A DNA stretch of 61,747 nucleotides from an uncultured Eubacteriales bacterium (GCA_934454655.1 CAKSFK010000012.1:1-61747); one strand, 5' to 3'. Counted from the first letter of the stretch, positions 33,579-41,332 are shown. A program made the numbers and translations. The notes: generated from the sequence alone by a model not told the origin.

Positions 33579-35211
33579 CGCTAAAAAAGGCGGCGGATTG
33601 GCTTACGGCGCTGCAATACTATTTATTTCTTCGGTTGCGGTTAAAATTATCGGTGCGTTTTTTAAAATTCCGCTTTCCTCTGGCAAGATCTTGGGCGATA
33701 TAGGCTTCGGATACTTTTCTTCCGCATATGATCTGTTTATTCCCATTTACTCGCTTGCCTCCGCGGGGCTTCCGGTGGCGGTTTCCAAAACCGTTTCGGA
33801 GCACCTGGCTTCGGGCGGAAAAAATGCAGGGGGAATATTTAAAGCCTATCGCAAATGGTATGTGCTGATAGGTGTTATGGGCACGGCGGTTATTATTGCG
33901 GCGGTGTTTTTCGCATTTCGCTTTTCTGCCGCGGACAGAAACACACTCCCTTCGTTTATCGCGCTTGCGCCTTCATTTGCCTTTTGCTGTGTTATGTCGA
34001 CCTACCGCGGATATTATGAGGGATTTTCCGATATGTATCCCGCCGCCGTTTCGGATATTATCGAGGCGCTTTGCAAGCTTTTATTAGGTCTCGGCGCGGC
34101 TTATTTAACTGTTAGAATAACGGGTGACGCCGCACTCGGCGCAGCGGCGGCGATTGCCGCAATTACCGCCGGTACGGCGGCGGCGTTCGTTTACCTTAAA
34201 ATACACAGCGCAGGGCGGATAACCGCAGCATCTGCCGACGGTGCGGGAATTTCGGCTTCGGGTGTTTTTGCGGTGGTCTTTCCGGCGGCACTTTGCGCGC
34301 TCTCGGTCAATATGCCGGCGCTTCTGGACGCTGTAACCCTCCGCGGCAGACTGGCGTGTTACGGCGCAAGCGAATTTGAAACGATTAAGGCGCTTTATCC
34401 GATGACATTCGCGGAACAGGGCGGGAGTCTTACCCCGGCTGTCGCCGCCGCGCTTTTGTACGGGGTTAAAAGCAAAGCCTACACGCTGTTTAACCTTGTT
34501 CCTACATTCTGCACGGCAATATGTATAAGTGCCGTTCCCGCAATATCATACGCGTATGCCGCGGACGACGGTGAAAATACCCGTGACAGCATCTCCTCGG
34601 CGCTTAAGCTGTCGGCAATTATTTCATTCCCGGCGGGTGCGGGCTTTATAGCGGCGGGCGGAAAAATAATGTCGCTTTTGTATGACAGCGACGCGTCGTT
34701 CGAGATAGGCGGAGAATTACTGCGTGTTTTCGGCGTTGCGGCGCTTTTCGCGGGTATTGCCGTTACGCTCACGGGCGTGCTGCAAGCTGTCGGAAGGCAA
34801 AAGACCGCCCTTAAAATCGTTTTACTCGGTTTTTTTGTTAAGCTCTTTGTTAATCAGGCGGCACTGTATCCTCACATTAACGTAAAAGCGTCCGCATGGG
34901 GAACTGCGGCGGCATTTGCTGTGATTGTGCTGTGCGAAACGGCTGTGCTTGCAAAAATGAGGCTTACGGAAAATCTCGGCAATGTAATTTTAAAACCGTT
35001 TGCTTCTGCCGTGCTTTGCGGGGCGGCTGCCGCCGCGGTTCTGCATTTTTTAAACGGTAAAATCGGTATTCTCGCGGCAATAATTGTTGCCGCCGCCGTT
35101 TATATTTTGGCGCTTATAATGCTCAACACCTTTTGCGAAAAGGATTTTTCCTCATTTCCGTCATCGGAAAGGGTCATATCTTTTTGTAGAAAACATAGAA
35201 TTTTGCGTTGA
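33571..35211 (+). CDS. spoVB: SpoVB-like polysaccharide flippase (MATE/MOP superfamily)
   Basis: Multi-span membrane protein of about 546 residues with around 14 hydrophobic segments, in the oligosaccharidyl-lipid flippase family. In Bacillus SpoVB is needed for spore cortex formation and is thought to flip lipid-linked peptidoglycan precursors. Position directly before hup-rqcP-yabP-yabQ-divIC mirrors the Bacillus order spoVB-yabN-yabO-yabP-yabQ-divIC, which supports SpoVB rather than a general MurJ. The ATG overlaps the mtnN stop; ribosome binding site is weak, suggesting coupling. Confidence 0.85.
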   Translation: MTDAKKGGGLAYGAAILFISSVAVKIIGAFFKIPLSSGKILGDIGFGYFSSAYDLFIPIYSLASAGLPVAVSKTVSEHLASGGKNAGGIFKAYRKWYVLIGVMGTAVIIAAVFFAFRFSAADRNTLPSFIALAPSFAFCCVMSTYRGYYEGFSDMYPAAVSDIIEALCKLLLGLGAAYLTVRITGDAALGAAAAIAAITAGTAAAFVYLKIHSAGRITAASADGAGISASGVFAVVFPAALCALSVNMPALLDAVTLRGRLACYGASEFETIKALYPMTFAEQGGSLTPAVAAALLYGVKSKAYTLFNLVPTFCTAICISAVPAISYAYAADDGENTRDSISSALKLSAIISFPAGAGFIAAGGKIMSLLYDSDASFEIGGELLRVFGVAALFAGIAVTLTGVLQAVGRQKTALKIVLLGFFVKLFVNQAALYPHINVKASAWGTAAAFAVIVLCETAVLAKMRLTENLGNVILKPFASAVLCGAAAAAVLHFLNGKIGILAAIIVAAAVYILALIMLNTFCEKDFSSFPSSERVISFCRKHRILR

Positions 35212-35277
35212 AAAGGCACGTCTTTGAAGAAATTTTTATTATTTTTTGCAGAAAAAATAAAAATATCCTAAAAGAGA

Positions 35278-35306
35278 TTGATTTTTTCGCCGAAGTATGG
35301 TAAAAA
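35278..35306 (+). promoter_or_regulatory. Promoter of hup
   Basis: TTGATT (35278-35283), 17-nt spacer, TAAAAA (35301-35306), leaving a leader of about 75 nt. The leader has no obvious hairpin. Confidence 0.5.
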
Positions 35307-35387
35307 TATATAGTACAAGCTTTAGGCTGGTACGCTGATGCTTTCAAACGAGTTATCGTTGAAAAATAATTTACGGAGGATTTCAAA

Positions 35388-35663
35388 ATGAACAAAACAG
35401 AATTAGTAGCATCAATTGCCGAGAAGGCAGGAATTGCAAAGAAGGATGCCGAGAAGGCTCTTTCCGCCTTTGTAGACACCGTAGCCGAAGAACTCAAGAA
35501 AGGCGAAAAGGTTGCTCTTGTAGGCTTTGGAACTTTTGAAGTTCGTGAGCGCGCTGCAAGAACCGGTATCAACCCGCAGACAAAGCAGACTATTACAATC
35601 GCTGCTTCAAAGAACCCTGTTTTCAAAGCAGGCAAAGCACTTAAGGATACCGTTTCAAAGTAA
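35388..35663 (+). CDS. hup: DNA-binding protein HU
   Basis: Small, basic nucleoid protein that bends DNA as a dimer. The 91 residues match HU throughout: MNKTELVASIAEKAGIAKKD, LVGFGTFEVRERAARTG, and the DNA-binding arm NPQTKQTITIAASKNPVFKAG. Codons look like those of highly expressed genes (AAG, CTT, GCT favoured), and GGAGG lies before the ATG. It occupies the place held in Bacillus by yabN (mazG-like) between spoVB and rqcP. Confidence 0.98.
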   Translation: MNKTELVASIAEKAGIAKKDAEKALSAFVDTVAEELKKGEKVALVGFGTFEVRERAARTGINPQTKQTITIAASKNPVFKAGKALKDTVSK

Positions 35664-35685
35664 TACATTTTACTTAAAAAATCTT

Positions 35686-35713
35686 CTGAGCCGTCCGTTT
35701 TAGGGCGGCTCAG
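35686..35713 (+). other. Hairpin between hup and rqcP
   Basis: 11-bp stem (35686-35696 with 35703-35713, one G-U pair) and a 6-nt loop, but no T-run after it. It may protect the 3' end of hup mRNA or weakly separate it from rqcP rather than terminate fully. Confidence 0.5.
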
Positions 35714-35732
35714 CGTGTGTATGGAGATAGTT

Positions 35733-35975
35733 ATGAGGCTTGATAAATATTTAAAGGTATCAAGAATAATAAAACGCCGCACCGTTGCCAACGAGGCCTG
35801 TGACGCGGGCAGAGTTACCGTAAACGGCAAAGCGGCAAGGGCTTCGTATGACGTTAAGGTCGGCGATGTGATAGAAATATCGTTCGGAACAAGAAATTTC
35901 AAGGCTGAGGTCACATCGGTTGCGGAGGTAATACGCAAGGACGACGCCGCGGGAATGTACCGAATTACAGAATAA
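35733..35975 (+). CDS. rqcP: S4-domain ribosome quality-control protein RqcP (YabO)
   Basis: Small RNA-binding protein, 80 residues, almost wholly an S4 domain (MRLDKYLKVSRIIKRRTVANE, then DAGRVTVNG). In Bacillus, RqcP works with RqcH to add alanine tails to nascent chains on stalled 50S subunits. ATG 35733 fits GGAGAT 6 nt upstream; earlier in-frame starts lie in the hairpin region. Followed by yabP as in Bacillus. Confidence 0.92.
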   Translation: MRLDKYLKVSRIIKRRTVANEACDAGRVTVNGKAARASYDVKVGDVIEISFGTRNFKAEVTSVAEVIRKDDAAGMYRITE

Positions 35976-35988
35976 TTTATCCGTTATA

Positions 35989-36028
35989 AACACCCTAGGT
36001 TGCAAATATATTTTAAGTAAGGGGTGTT
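35989..36028 (+). promoter_or_regulatory. Hairpin that can mask the yabP ribosome binding site
   Basis: 35989-35996 can pair with 36021-36028 (8 bp; the last is a G-U pair). The 3' arm contains the yabP Shine-Dalgarno sequence AAGGGG (36019-36024), so translation may depend on the hairpin opening. Structure is seen; control is inferred. Confidence 0.4.
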
Positions 36029-36032
36029 TTGT

Positions 36033-36302
36033 GTGGAAGAAAACGTAAGGTGCAGCCATAACGTTATTATGGAGGACAGAAAAAAGCTGACGCTTACCGG
36101 CATTAAGGATGTGCTTTCCTTTGATGAGGATACGATCGTTATGGAGTCGTCAATGGGCAGAGTTACGGTAAAGGGCGCCGGGCTGCGCGTTGCCGGCTTT
36201 GATAATAAAAGCGGCGAGCTTTCGACAGAGGGAAAGATATTTGCGATCGTATATACCTCCGAAGAAAGAAACGGCGGATTTCTTTCCCGCATTTTCAGGT
36301 GA
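36033..36302 (+). CDS. yabP: Sporulation protein YabP
   Basis: Small protein, about 89 residues, of the YabP/YqfC family required for spore formation in Bacillus. The conserved core is MEDRKKLTLTGIKDVLSFDE and VTVKGAGLRVAGFD with a C-terminal basic end. GTG 36033 is chosen: AAGGGGTG lies 7 nt upstream. In other spore formers yabPQ are controlled by the early mother-cell sigma factor; no clear sigma-E box was found. Next gene begins 3 nt after its stop. Confidence 0.92.
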   Translation: MEENVRCSHNVIMEDRKKLTLTGIKDVLSFDEDTIVMESSMGRVTVKGAGLRVAGFDNKSGELSTEGKIFAIVYTSEERNGGFLSRIFR

Positions 36303-36305
36303 ATT

Positions 36306-36752
36306 ATGTGGGAGATAGACAATGCTTCGCAAATCACGGGTTTTATATATTCCGTGATGTTGGGCGCTGTTTTCGCTGCCGTCTATGATGTTTTCAGATC
36401 CCTGCGAAAAGCGGTGCCGCACAGCACGGCGGCAGTTTTTATTGAGGATATTGTTTTTTCCGTTATTTGTGCGTTCGCCTCATTCTGCTTTTTGCTTGCC
36501 GTTACCGACGGGGGACTGAGGCTTTTTGTGTTTTTGGGCGCGGTGATCGGTTTTTTTCTTTTCAGGGTCACGGTTTCGCGTTTCACGCTTAAAATTTTTA
36601 CGTTTTTATTCACTGCGGCAGTAAAGGCAATGGGGGCGCTCGGCGGATTTGCCGCAAAAATCAATGCTTCAGCAAATACTTTTATTATTAAAATTTGCGG
36701 CTCAATTAAAAAAATTACAAAAAAATGCAAGATTTCGGGAAAAAATGCTTGA
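36306..36752 (+). CDS. yabQ: Spore cortex protein YabQ
   Basis: Membrane protein needed for cortex synthesis in Bacillus, targeted to the forespore membrane. The 148 residues contain the YabQ start (QITGFIYSVMLGAVFAAVYD), about four hydrophobic segments (about 8-28, 42-63, 68-87, 95-118) and a basic lysine-rich tail. 3 nt after yabP, so coupled with it. Confidence 0.9.
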   Translation: MWEIDNASQITGFIYSVMLGAVFAAVYDVFRSLRKAVPHSTAAVFIEDIVFSVICAFASFCFLLAVTDGGLRLFVFLGAVIGFFLFRVTVSRFTLKIFTFLFTAAVKAMGALGGFAAKINASANTFIIKICGSIKKITKKCKISGKNA

Positions 36753-36778
36753 AAACAGTATCTGTGTTGTTGTATACT
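36749..36778 (+). promoter_or_regulatory. Possible promoter of divIC
   Basis: TTGAAA (36749-36754), 18-nt spacer, TATACT (36773-36778), overlapping the yabQ stop, about 34 nt before divIC. This would let division be expressed outside sporulation. Confidence 0.5.
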
Positions 36779-36811
36779 AGATTGTGTAGAATTTAATCGG
36801 GAGCGCTTTGA

Positions 36812-37099
36812 ATGAAGAAGAAAAGAAAAAACAAAAGTATTTTGCTTCGCATTATGGCTCTCGGGGTCTGCGCATATATGGTTGTAACCCTTTCGGGACT
36901 GTGGAAAACGCTTAACAACAGCCGAAGGAAATTGCAGCAGCTCAAAGAGCAGCAGGCAGAGGAACAGAATGATATTGATGAGCTTCGCTCGATCCTTGCG
37001 GAAGGTTCGGAGTCCAAAATAATTGAAAAAGCGGCAAGGGAAAGGCTGGGCTATGTTTACCCGGACGAGCAGGTTTTTATAGATATATCGGGCAGCTGA
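36812..37099 (+). CDS. divIC: Septum formation protein DivIC (FtsB/FtsL-like)
   Basis: Bitopic membrane protein of the divisome that works with FtsL and DivIB/FtsQ to activate septal wall synthesis. 95 residues: short basic cytoplasmic start, one membrane helix (about 10-30), a coiled coil (about 35-65; RRKLQQLKEQQAEEQNDIDE), then the DivIC-type AARERLGYVYPDEQVF. Position after yabQ matches Bacillus. Confidence 0.93.
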   Translation: MKKKRKNKSILLRIMALGVCAYMVVTLSGLWKTLNNSRRKLQQLKEQQAEEQNDIDELRSILAEGSESKIIEKAARERLGYVYPDEQVFIDISGS

Positions 37100-37168
37100 T
37101 TTTATTTTTTGTGCAGCACGCATTTTGCGTTTGTGTTTATTATTTTTCGGGGAGGATAAAAAGCTTTT

Positions 37169-37609
37169 ATGCAGCTTACAGCAGGACAGATTATTGAGGG
37201 GAAAATTACCGGTATTACAAACTTCGGGGTTTTCGCGGATATCGGCGACGGAAAATCGGGAATGGTTCATATTTCGGAGGTTGCGCGTACATACGTTAAC
37301 GATATTAAAGAACACGTGAAAATCGGCGATGTTGTTAAAATGAAGGTTTTAAGCATCGGGGAGGACGGTAAGATAAGCCTCAGCATCAAACGTGCGCTTG
37401 AACCTGAAAAGAATACGGAACGCCGTGAAAGAAAGGGCTTTTCCCAGCCTAAAATAGATGGCTCGTATACCTGGACTCCCAAAAGGACAGAGCCGCAGAG
37501 CTTTGAGGAAATGATGAACCGCTTTAAACAGACGAGCGATGAAAAATTTTCTGATTTAAAACGGAAAAATCCCGATGTCCGCAGGCAGAAACGCGGCACG
37601 GTGAAATAA
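37169..37609 (+). CDS. yabR: S1-domain RNA-binding protein YabR
   Basis: General stress protein 13-like. An S1 OB-fold occupies residues about 1-75 (GQIIEGKITGITNFGVFADI, GMVHISEVA, KVLSIGEDGKISLSIKRAL), followed by a basic, Arg/Lys-rich tail. 146 residues. These proteins bind ribosomes or RNA in Bacillus. Upstream GGGGAGGAT gives a strong ribosome binding site. Last member of the conserved cluster. Confidence 0.92.
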   Translation: MQLTAGQIIEGKITGITNFGVFADIGDGKSGMVHISEVARTYVNDIKEHVKIGDVVKMKVLSIGEDGKISLSIKRALEPEKNTERRERKGFSQPKIDGSYTWTPKRTEPQSFEEMMNRFKQTSDEKFSDLKRKNPDVRRQKRGTVK

Positions 37610-37679
37610 ATATAAAAAATCGGGCGGAGGCTGCTTTCATCGGCAGTTCCTGCCTTTTAATTTTGTAAGGGTGAACAAT

Positions 37680-38819
37680 TTGGAAAAAATTAAAATGATT
37701 GCCCCGTGCCTTTTCGGTGTTGAAAGTATCGCCGCGGATGAATTCCGAAGAATGGGCTTTGAGGACGTTATAACCGAAAACGGCAGGGTAAAGCTTCAGG
37801 GCGACCTTAATATGCTTGCACGCGCTAATATATGCTCCCGTTTTGCCGAACGCATAATGATAAACGTAGGCGAATTTTCCGCCGTTACGTTTACCGAGCT
37901 TTTCGAGGGTGTAAAGGCGCTGCCGTGGGAAAATTATATAGGCAGGGAAGACGCTTTCCCCGTAAACGGCTGGAGTATCGATTCACAGCTTTTCAGCATA
38001 CCCGACTGCCAGTCTATAATTAAAAAAGCCATTGTTGAAAGGCTGAAGCTGAGGTACTCGGTTCTGCGTTTTCCCGAAACGGGTACGGAATATAAGGTGA
38101 GGTTTTCAATTCATAAAAACAGCGTTACGGTTATGATAGACACTTCGGGCGAGGGACTGCACAAACGCGGCTACCGCCGCAACTCGAACGACGCGCCGCT
38201 TAAGGAAACCCTTGGCGCCGCGATGTGCGACCTTGCGCGTATATATCCTGACACACAGATTTACGATCCGTTTTGCGGCAGCGGAACACTGCTTATTGAG
38301 GCGGCACTTATGGCAACAAAGAACGCTCCCGGGTTAAGGCGTTACTTTGCGGCGGAACGGTTCGGCTTTATACCGCAGAACGTCTGGCGTGAGGAAAGGA
38401 CGCGCGCGCAGGACAATATACTGCATAATATCGAGTTCAGGGCGCACGGCTTTGATACTGACGAAAATGCCGTTAGGCTTACTCTTGAAAACGCGAAAAA
38501 AGCCGGCGTTGAAAAATATGTCACGGTGTCTGTTGCGGATGTGCGCGATTTTACGTTGCCGGAGGAAAGATGCCTTGTTATAACAAACCCGCCGTACGGC
38601 GAGAGGCTGCTTGACGTTAAAGCCGCAGAAGAGCTTTACTGCGTTATGGGCAAACGCTTTAAGGAAGGCTTCGGCAGAAAATATTATATAATCAGCCCGC
38701 ACGATGAATTTGAAAAGTTTTTCGGCAGACCCGCCGATAAGCGCCGCAAGCTTTACAACGGAATGATCAAATGCCAGCTGTTTATGTACTTTAAAAATAA
38801 ATCGGCACTTGACAAATAA
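37680..38819 (+). CDS. THUMP-domain RNA methyltransferase (RlmL-like, YpsC)
   Basis: SAM-dependent N2-guanosine methyltransferase, probably of 23S rRNA. N-terminal THUMP region (about 45-165), then a Rossmann methylase with YDPFCGSGTLLIEAALMA (motif I region) and the catalytic NPPYGERL (about residue 299). About 379 residues, like Gram-positive YpsC rather than the long fused RlmKL of enterics. TTG 37680 is preferred since AAGGGTG lies about 5 nt upstream; a GTG at 37671 falls inside that site. Confidence 0.9.
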   Translation: MEKIKMIAPCLFGVESIAADEFRRMGFEDVITENGRVKLQGDLNMLARANICSRFAERIMINVGEFSAVTFTELFEGVKALPWENYIGREDAFPVNGWSIDSQLFSIPDCQSIIKKAIVERLKLRYSVLRFPETGTEYKVRFSIHKNSVTVMIDTSGEGLHKRGYRRNSNDAPLKETLGAAMCDLARIYPDTQIYDPFCGSGTLLIEAALMATKNAPGLRRYFAAERFGFIPQNVWREERTRAQDNILHNIEFRAHGFDTDENAVRLTLENAKKAGVEKYVTVSVADVRDFTLPEERCLVITNPPYGERLLDVKAAEELYCVMGKRFKEGFGRKYYIISPHDEFEKFFGRPADKRRKLYNGMIKCQLFMYFKNKSALDK

Positions 38820-38837
38820 GCAGTATAGTATTATTAT
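38809..38837 (+). promoter_or_regulatory. Promoter of the FMN riboswitch-ribU unit
   Basis: TTGACA (38809-38814) and TATTAT (38832-38837), 17-nt spacer, partly inside the end of the methyltransferase gene and just upstream of the riboswitch. Confidence 0.75.
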
Positions 38838-38843
38838 TTAATT

Positions 38844-38953
38844 ATCTTCGGGGCGTGGTGAAATTCCACACCGGCGGTTAAAGCCCGCGAGCCTTTTTGG
38901 CAGATCAGGTGCAACTCCTGAGCCGACGGTACAGTCCGGATGAAAGAAGAATG
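38844..38953 (+). ncRNA. FMN riboswitch (RFN element)
   Basis: Conserved RFN core: a 5' arm ATCTTCGGGGC that pairs with GAAGAAT at the 3' end, GGTGAAATTCCACACCGGCGG, then GCCCGCGAGCC, CAGGTGCAACTCCTGAGCCGACGG (shown here in parts) and the invariant ACAGTCCGGATGAAAG. It senses FMN. A terminator follows directly, so FMN binding should favour termination before ribU. Confidence 0.95.
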
Positions 38954-38971
38954 TAATAATTGCATTTTGCG

Positions 38972-39003
38972 CCCGTACGGTTTTTGTACGGGTTTTCTTT
39001 TTC
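38972..39003 (+). terminator. Expression-platform terminator of the FMN riboswitch
   Basis: 7-bp stem (38972-38978 with 38986-38992) and a T-rich tail up to 39002, lying between the aptamer and ribU. Its formation would be prevented when FMN is low. Confidence 0.85.
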
Positions 39004-39027
39004 CCGAAAAAAGAAAGGAATGTTTTT

Positions 39028-39618
39028 ATGAAAAAAAGTAATGTTATCCGTTCTGTGGCTGTAAGCGGAATAATGGGTGCGCTTGGGTTTGTGTTTATGC
39101 TGCTTGAGTTTCCTATGCCGTTTATCATTCCCGCGTTTATAAAGCTGGACTTTTCCGAAATACCGGCAATAATAACCGCGTTTGCGTTCGGGCCGCAGTA
39201 CGGCGTGCTTGTGTGCCTTATTAAAAATTTACTCCACCTGCCGCTTACATCGTCCGCCGCGGTAGGGGAGCTTTCAAACTTTTTGTTAGGTGCCGTTTTC
39301 ACGGGAACCGCAGGGCTTATTTATAAGGCGCGCAAATCGCGCAGAACCGCACTTATAGGCGCTGTTACGGGGTCACTGGCAATGGCAGCCGTGAGCGTTG
39401 TCACAAATTATTTTGTTGTTTATCCCGCCTACACTGTGCTTTACGGTATGCCGATGGACGCGATAATAGGTATGTATAGGGCAATTTTGCCCGCGGCGGA
39501 TACGCTTCTTAAGGATTTGCTTATCTTTAATCTGCCGTTTACGTTTTTAAAGGGAATGATAGACGCGGCTGTTTGTTTTGCAGTGTATAAGCGTATTTCG
39601 CCTTTGCTTAAAAAGTAA
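39028..39618 (+). CDS. ribU: Riboflavin ECF transporter S component RibU
   Basis: Substrate-binding membrane subunit of an energy-coupling-factor transporter, taking up riboflavin together with EcfA1A2T encoded elsewhere. 196 residues with about six hydrophobic segments; the typical start ALGFVFMLLEFPMPFIIPAF and the DFSEIPAIITAFAFGPQYG motif fit RibU. Regulation by the FMN riboswitch strengthens the call. AAAGGA lies 8 nt before the ATG. Confidence 0.93.
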   Translation: MKKSNVIRSVAVSGIMGALGFVFMLLEFPMPFIIPAFIKLDFSEIPAIITAFAFGPQYGVLVCLIKNLLHLPLTSSAAVGELSNFLLGAVFTGTAGLIYKARKSRRTALIGAVTGSLAMAAVSVVTNYFVVYPAYTVLYGMPMDAIIGMYRAILPAADTLLKDLLIFNLPFTFLKGMIDAAVCFAVYKRISPLLKK

Positions 39619-39662
39619 AAAATCAGCTGCCCGTGACCTCACCCGCGGGCAGCTGATTTTTT
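39617..39662. terminator. Bidirectional terminator between ribU and dpaB
   Basis: 17-bp stem (39617-39633 with 39646-39662) including A6/T6 ends and a 12-nt loop. Confidence 0.9.
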
Positions 39663-40233
39663 ACAGTACAATCGGTTGCAGCTGCTCGCCCGACAGCGCT
39701 TTTTCAATTGTGTCGGGAATAAGAGAAAAATCGCATACAAGAGAGTTGTTTTTGCCGAAAGGATCGTCTTGGCGGTAAGGGACAAAGAATATATTTTTTG
39801 TGTTTTGGAGCAGACCGATGTTTTTTGCCGATGCACCGAGCGCATCGTTTGTGGCAACGGCAATCACAACCGGCTTGTTGTTCCGCAGATGTGCTTTCAC
39901 AGCCATTGTAACGGGCGTATCGGTTATTCCGAGCGCAATTTTTGCCGCGGTGTTTCCTGTGCAGGGCGACACCGCAATAATATCCAGCAGATTTTTAGGG
40001 CCTATCGGTTCGGCGCCGGCAATGTCGTGTATTATTTTTTCACCGCATATGTTTTCAACCTCTTCGATCAGCTCCGTCGCCTTTCCGAATCTTGTGTCCG
40101 TTGTGTATACTATCTGTGACATAATGGGCTTTATTTTTATATCGTTGCGTGCAAGCTCACGAAGTACGGCAAGTGATTTTTTCATTGTACAAAATGAGCC
40201 GCAGAACGCGTATCCCAGAGTTATTTTTTCCAT
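39661..40233 (-). CDS. dpaB: Dipicolinate synthase subunit B
   Basis: Flavoprotein-like subunit of dipicolinic acid synthase (SpoVFB), which makes the Ca-chelated small molecule of spore cores from dihydrodipicolinate in the mother cell. 190 residues: KITLGYAFCGSFCTMKKSL at the N terminus, IIAVSPCTGNTAAKIALG and VIAVATNDALGASAKNI in the body. Good AGAGGAG before the ATG, 15 bp after dpaA. No clear sigma-K promoter could be picked out. Confidence 0.95.
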   Translation of the reverse strand: MEKITLGYAFCGSFCTMKKSLAVLRELARNDIKIKPIMSQIVYTTDTRFGKATELIEEVENICGEKIIHDIAGAEPIGPKNLLDIIAVSPCTGNTAAKIALGITDTPVTMAVKAHLRNNKPVVIAVATNDALGASAKNIGLLQNTKNIFFVPYRQDDPFGKNNSLVCDFSLIPDTIEKALSGEQLQPIVL

Positions 40234-40248
40234 AGCGTTCTCCTCTTT

Positions 40249-41037
40249 TCAGGGTTGTTGTTCAATAATTTCTTTAACTGTGCGCGCCAGAATTTCACCT
40301 GCTGTTAGCGGCGCGGTCTTTCCGGGAATCCCGGGGGCTTTAAGTGCCGTTATACCGTAATTTTTTGCCGCGTCAATGCTAAAGCCGCCCTTGCTTGAAA
40401 GGTCGATAATAAGCTTTGCGGAGCATTTTTCAAACGCGCTTTCGGGTATGACCTCAAAATCGACCGTGTTGAAAATAATGTCATAGTCAAGCCCGTTTTT
40501 TATGTCGGCGGTGTTAACGCCGTAATATCCGCAGGCATTAATCATAGCAAAGTCGGACGGTTTTCTGGCGCTTACGGTAACCCTGCAACCGATGCCTTTA
40601 AGACGTTCCGCCAAAATTTTTCCCACTCTGCCGTAACCTATAACAAGCACTCTGCTTCCCCAAAGGGTAAACGGAGTGTTTTCTATCGCAAGACTTATTG
40701 CGCCCTCAGCCGTGGGTATTGCGTTTAACAGACAAAAGCTGTCAAGCTTGCCGTAATCAATGCAGCGGTTGTTTTTAAAGGAGTGATTGCAGGTCAGAAT
40801 AAGTCGGTCCTTTCCCGCTTCGCGTTCAATATCCTTAAGGTATATTTTACCGTCGCTTAACGGGGCGAAAAGAGTTTCACCGTCCTTTGTTGTCGGCACG
40901 GGCAGCAGCCACACGTCGCTGTCGTCGTTTTGAAACCCGGAAAGACCGGAAATTTTAACCTTGTAACCCGAATTTGAAAGAACATCAGCCGCAATGACAA
41001 GGCGGTTGTCACCGCCGATAACCGTTATCTTCTTCAT
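40249..41037 (-). CDS. dpaA: Dipicolinate synthase subunit A
   Basis: Rossmann-fold oxidoreductase subunit (SpoVFA) of dipicolinate synthase. N-terminal MKKITVIGGDNRLVIAADVL and a second dinucleotide-binding LWGSRVLVIGYGRVGKILAE are seen; about 262 residues, slightly shorter than Bacillus SpoVFA (about 297). ATG 41037 has GGCAGGG nearby; a longer open frame to 41148 would run through the inverted repeats and is not accepted. Its presence shows the organism uses the SpoVF route to DPA. Confidence 0.93.
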   Translation of the reverse strand: MKKITVIGGDNRLVIAADVLSNSGYKVKISGLSGFQNDDSDVWLLPVPTTKDGETLFAPLSDGKIYLKDIEREAGKDRLILTCNHSFKNNRCIDYGKLDSFCLLNAIPTAEGAISLAIENTPFTLWGSRVLVIGYGRVGKILAERLKGIGCRVTVSARKPSDFAMINACGYYGVNTADIKNGLDYDIIFNTVDFEVIPESAFEKCSAKLIIDLSSKGGFSIDAAKNYGITALKAPGIPGKTAPLTAGEILARTVKEIIEQQP

Positions 41038-41295
41038 AAAATTCCCTGCCTTGTTAGCGTGAAGGGCAAAGCGGGGCTTAAACCGAACCCATTGCGGGGC
41101 GCGGAATTCCCGCTTTGCCTTATGTGGCACAGCCCCGACGGCAAACACCGCTTATCACAGTGCCGTCGGTTGGGGGACTGCTTTTCTCAATACAGTTTAT
41201 GTGAAACGGCTTTTTTAGTTACTTTCAGCCGCGCAAAATTTTAAAAATTAATTTCGTACGATTTGAGAATATTTTATTGTTTTTTTAAAACACTG
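41038..41295. repeat. Gene-free stretch with two GC-rich inverted repeats
   Basis: Two perfect inverted repeats lie here: an 11-bp stem (41065-41075 with 41109-41119) and a 9-bp stem (41135-41143 with 41161-41169). Base composition is more GC-rich than other intergenic DNA of the window. A 61-codon plus-strand frame (41059-41244) crosses both and has no ribosome binding site of note. This has the look of a dispersed intergenic repeat or a structured RNA; no known family is recognised. The right end (41240-41295) is AT-rich. Confidence 0.45.
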
Positions 41296-41324
41296 TTGAC
41301 ATATACCGTAGAGGGGTATATAAT
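41296..41324 (+). promoter_or_regulatory. Promoter of the copA operon
   Basis: TTGACA (41296-41301) and TATAAT (41319-41324) with a 17-nt spacer that is almost filled by CsoR box 1. Confidence 0.85.
41303..41319. promoter_or_regulatory. CsoR box 1
   Basis: ATACCGTAGAGGGGTAT: near-palindrome of the CsoR type (ATACC, G-rich centre, GGTAT) inside the promoter spacer. Occupied by apo-CsoR it would block RNA polymerase. Confidence 0.7.
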
Positions 41325-41332
41325 ATAGTCGG

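Noticed and set aside
35174..35938. 254-codon minus-strand open frame
   Set aside because: Lies antisense across hup and rqcP, whose identities are certain; serine/threonine-rich shadow with no start signal.
36383..37315. 310-codon minus-strand open frame
   Set aside because: Antisense to yabQ, divIC and the start of yabR; composition is that of a reverse-complement shadow.
41059..41244. 61-codon plus-strand frame over the inverted repeats
   Set aside because: No Shine-Dalgarno, ends in AT-rich DNA and the coding pattern follows the palindromes; reported instead as a repeat region.
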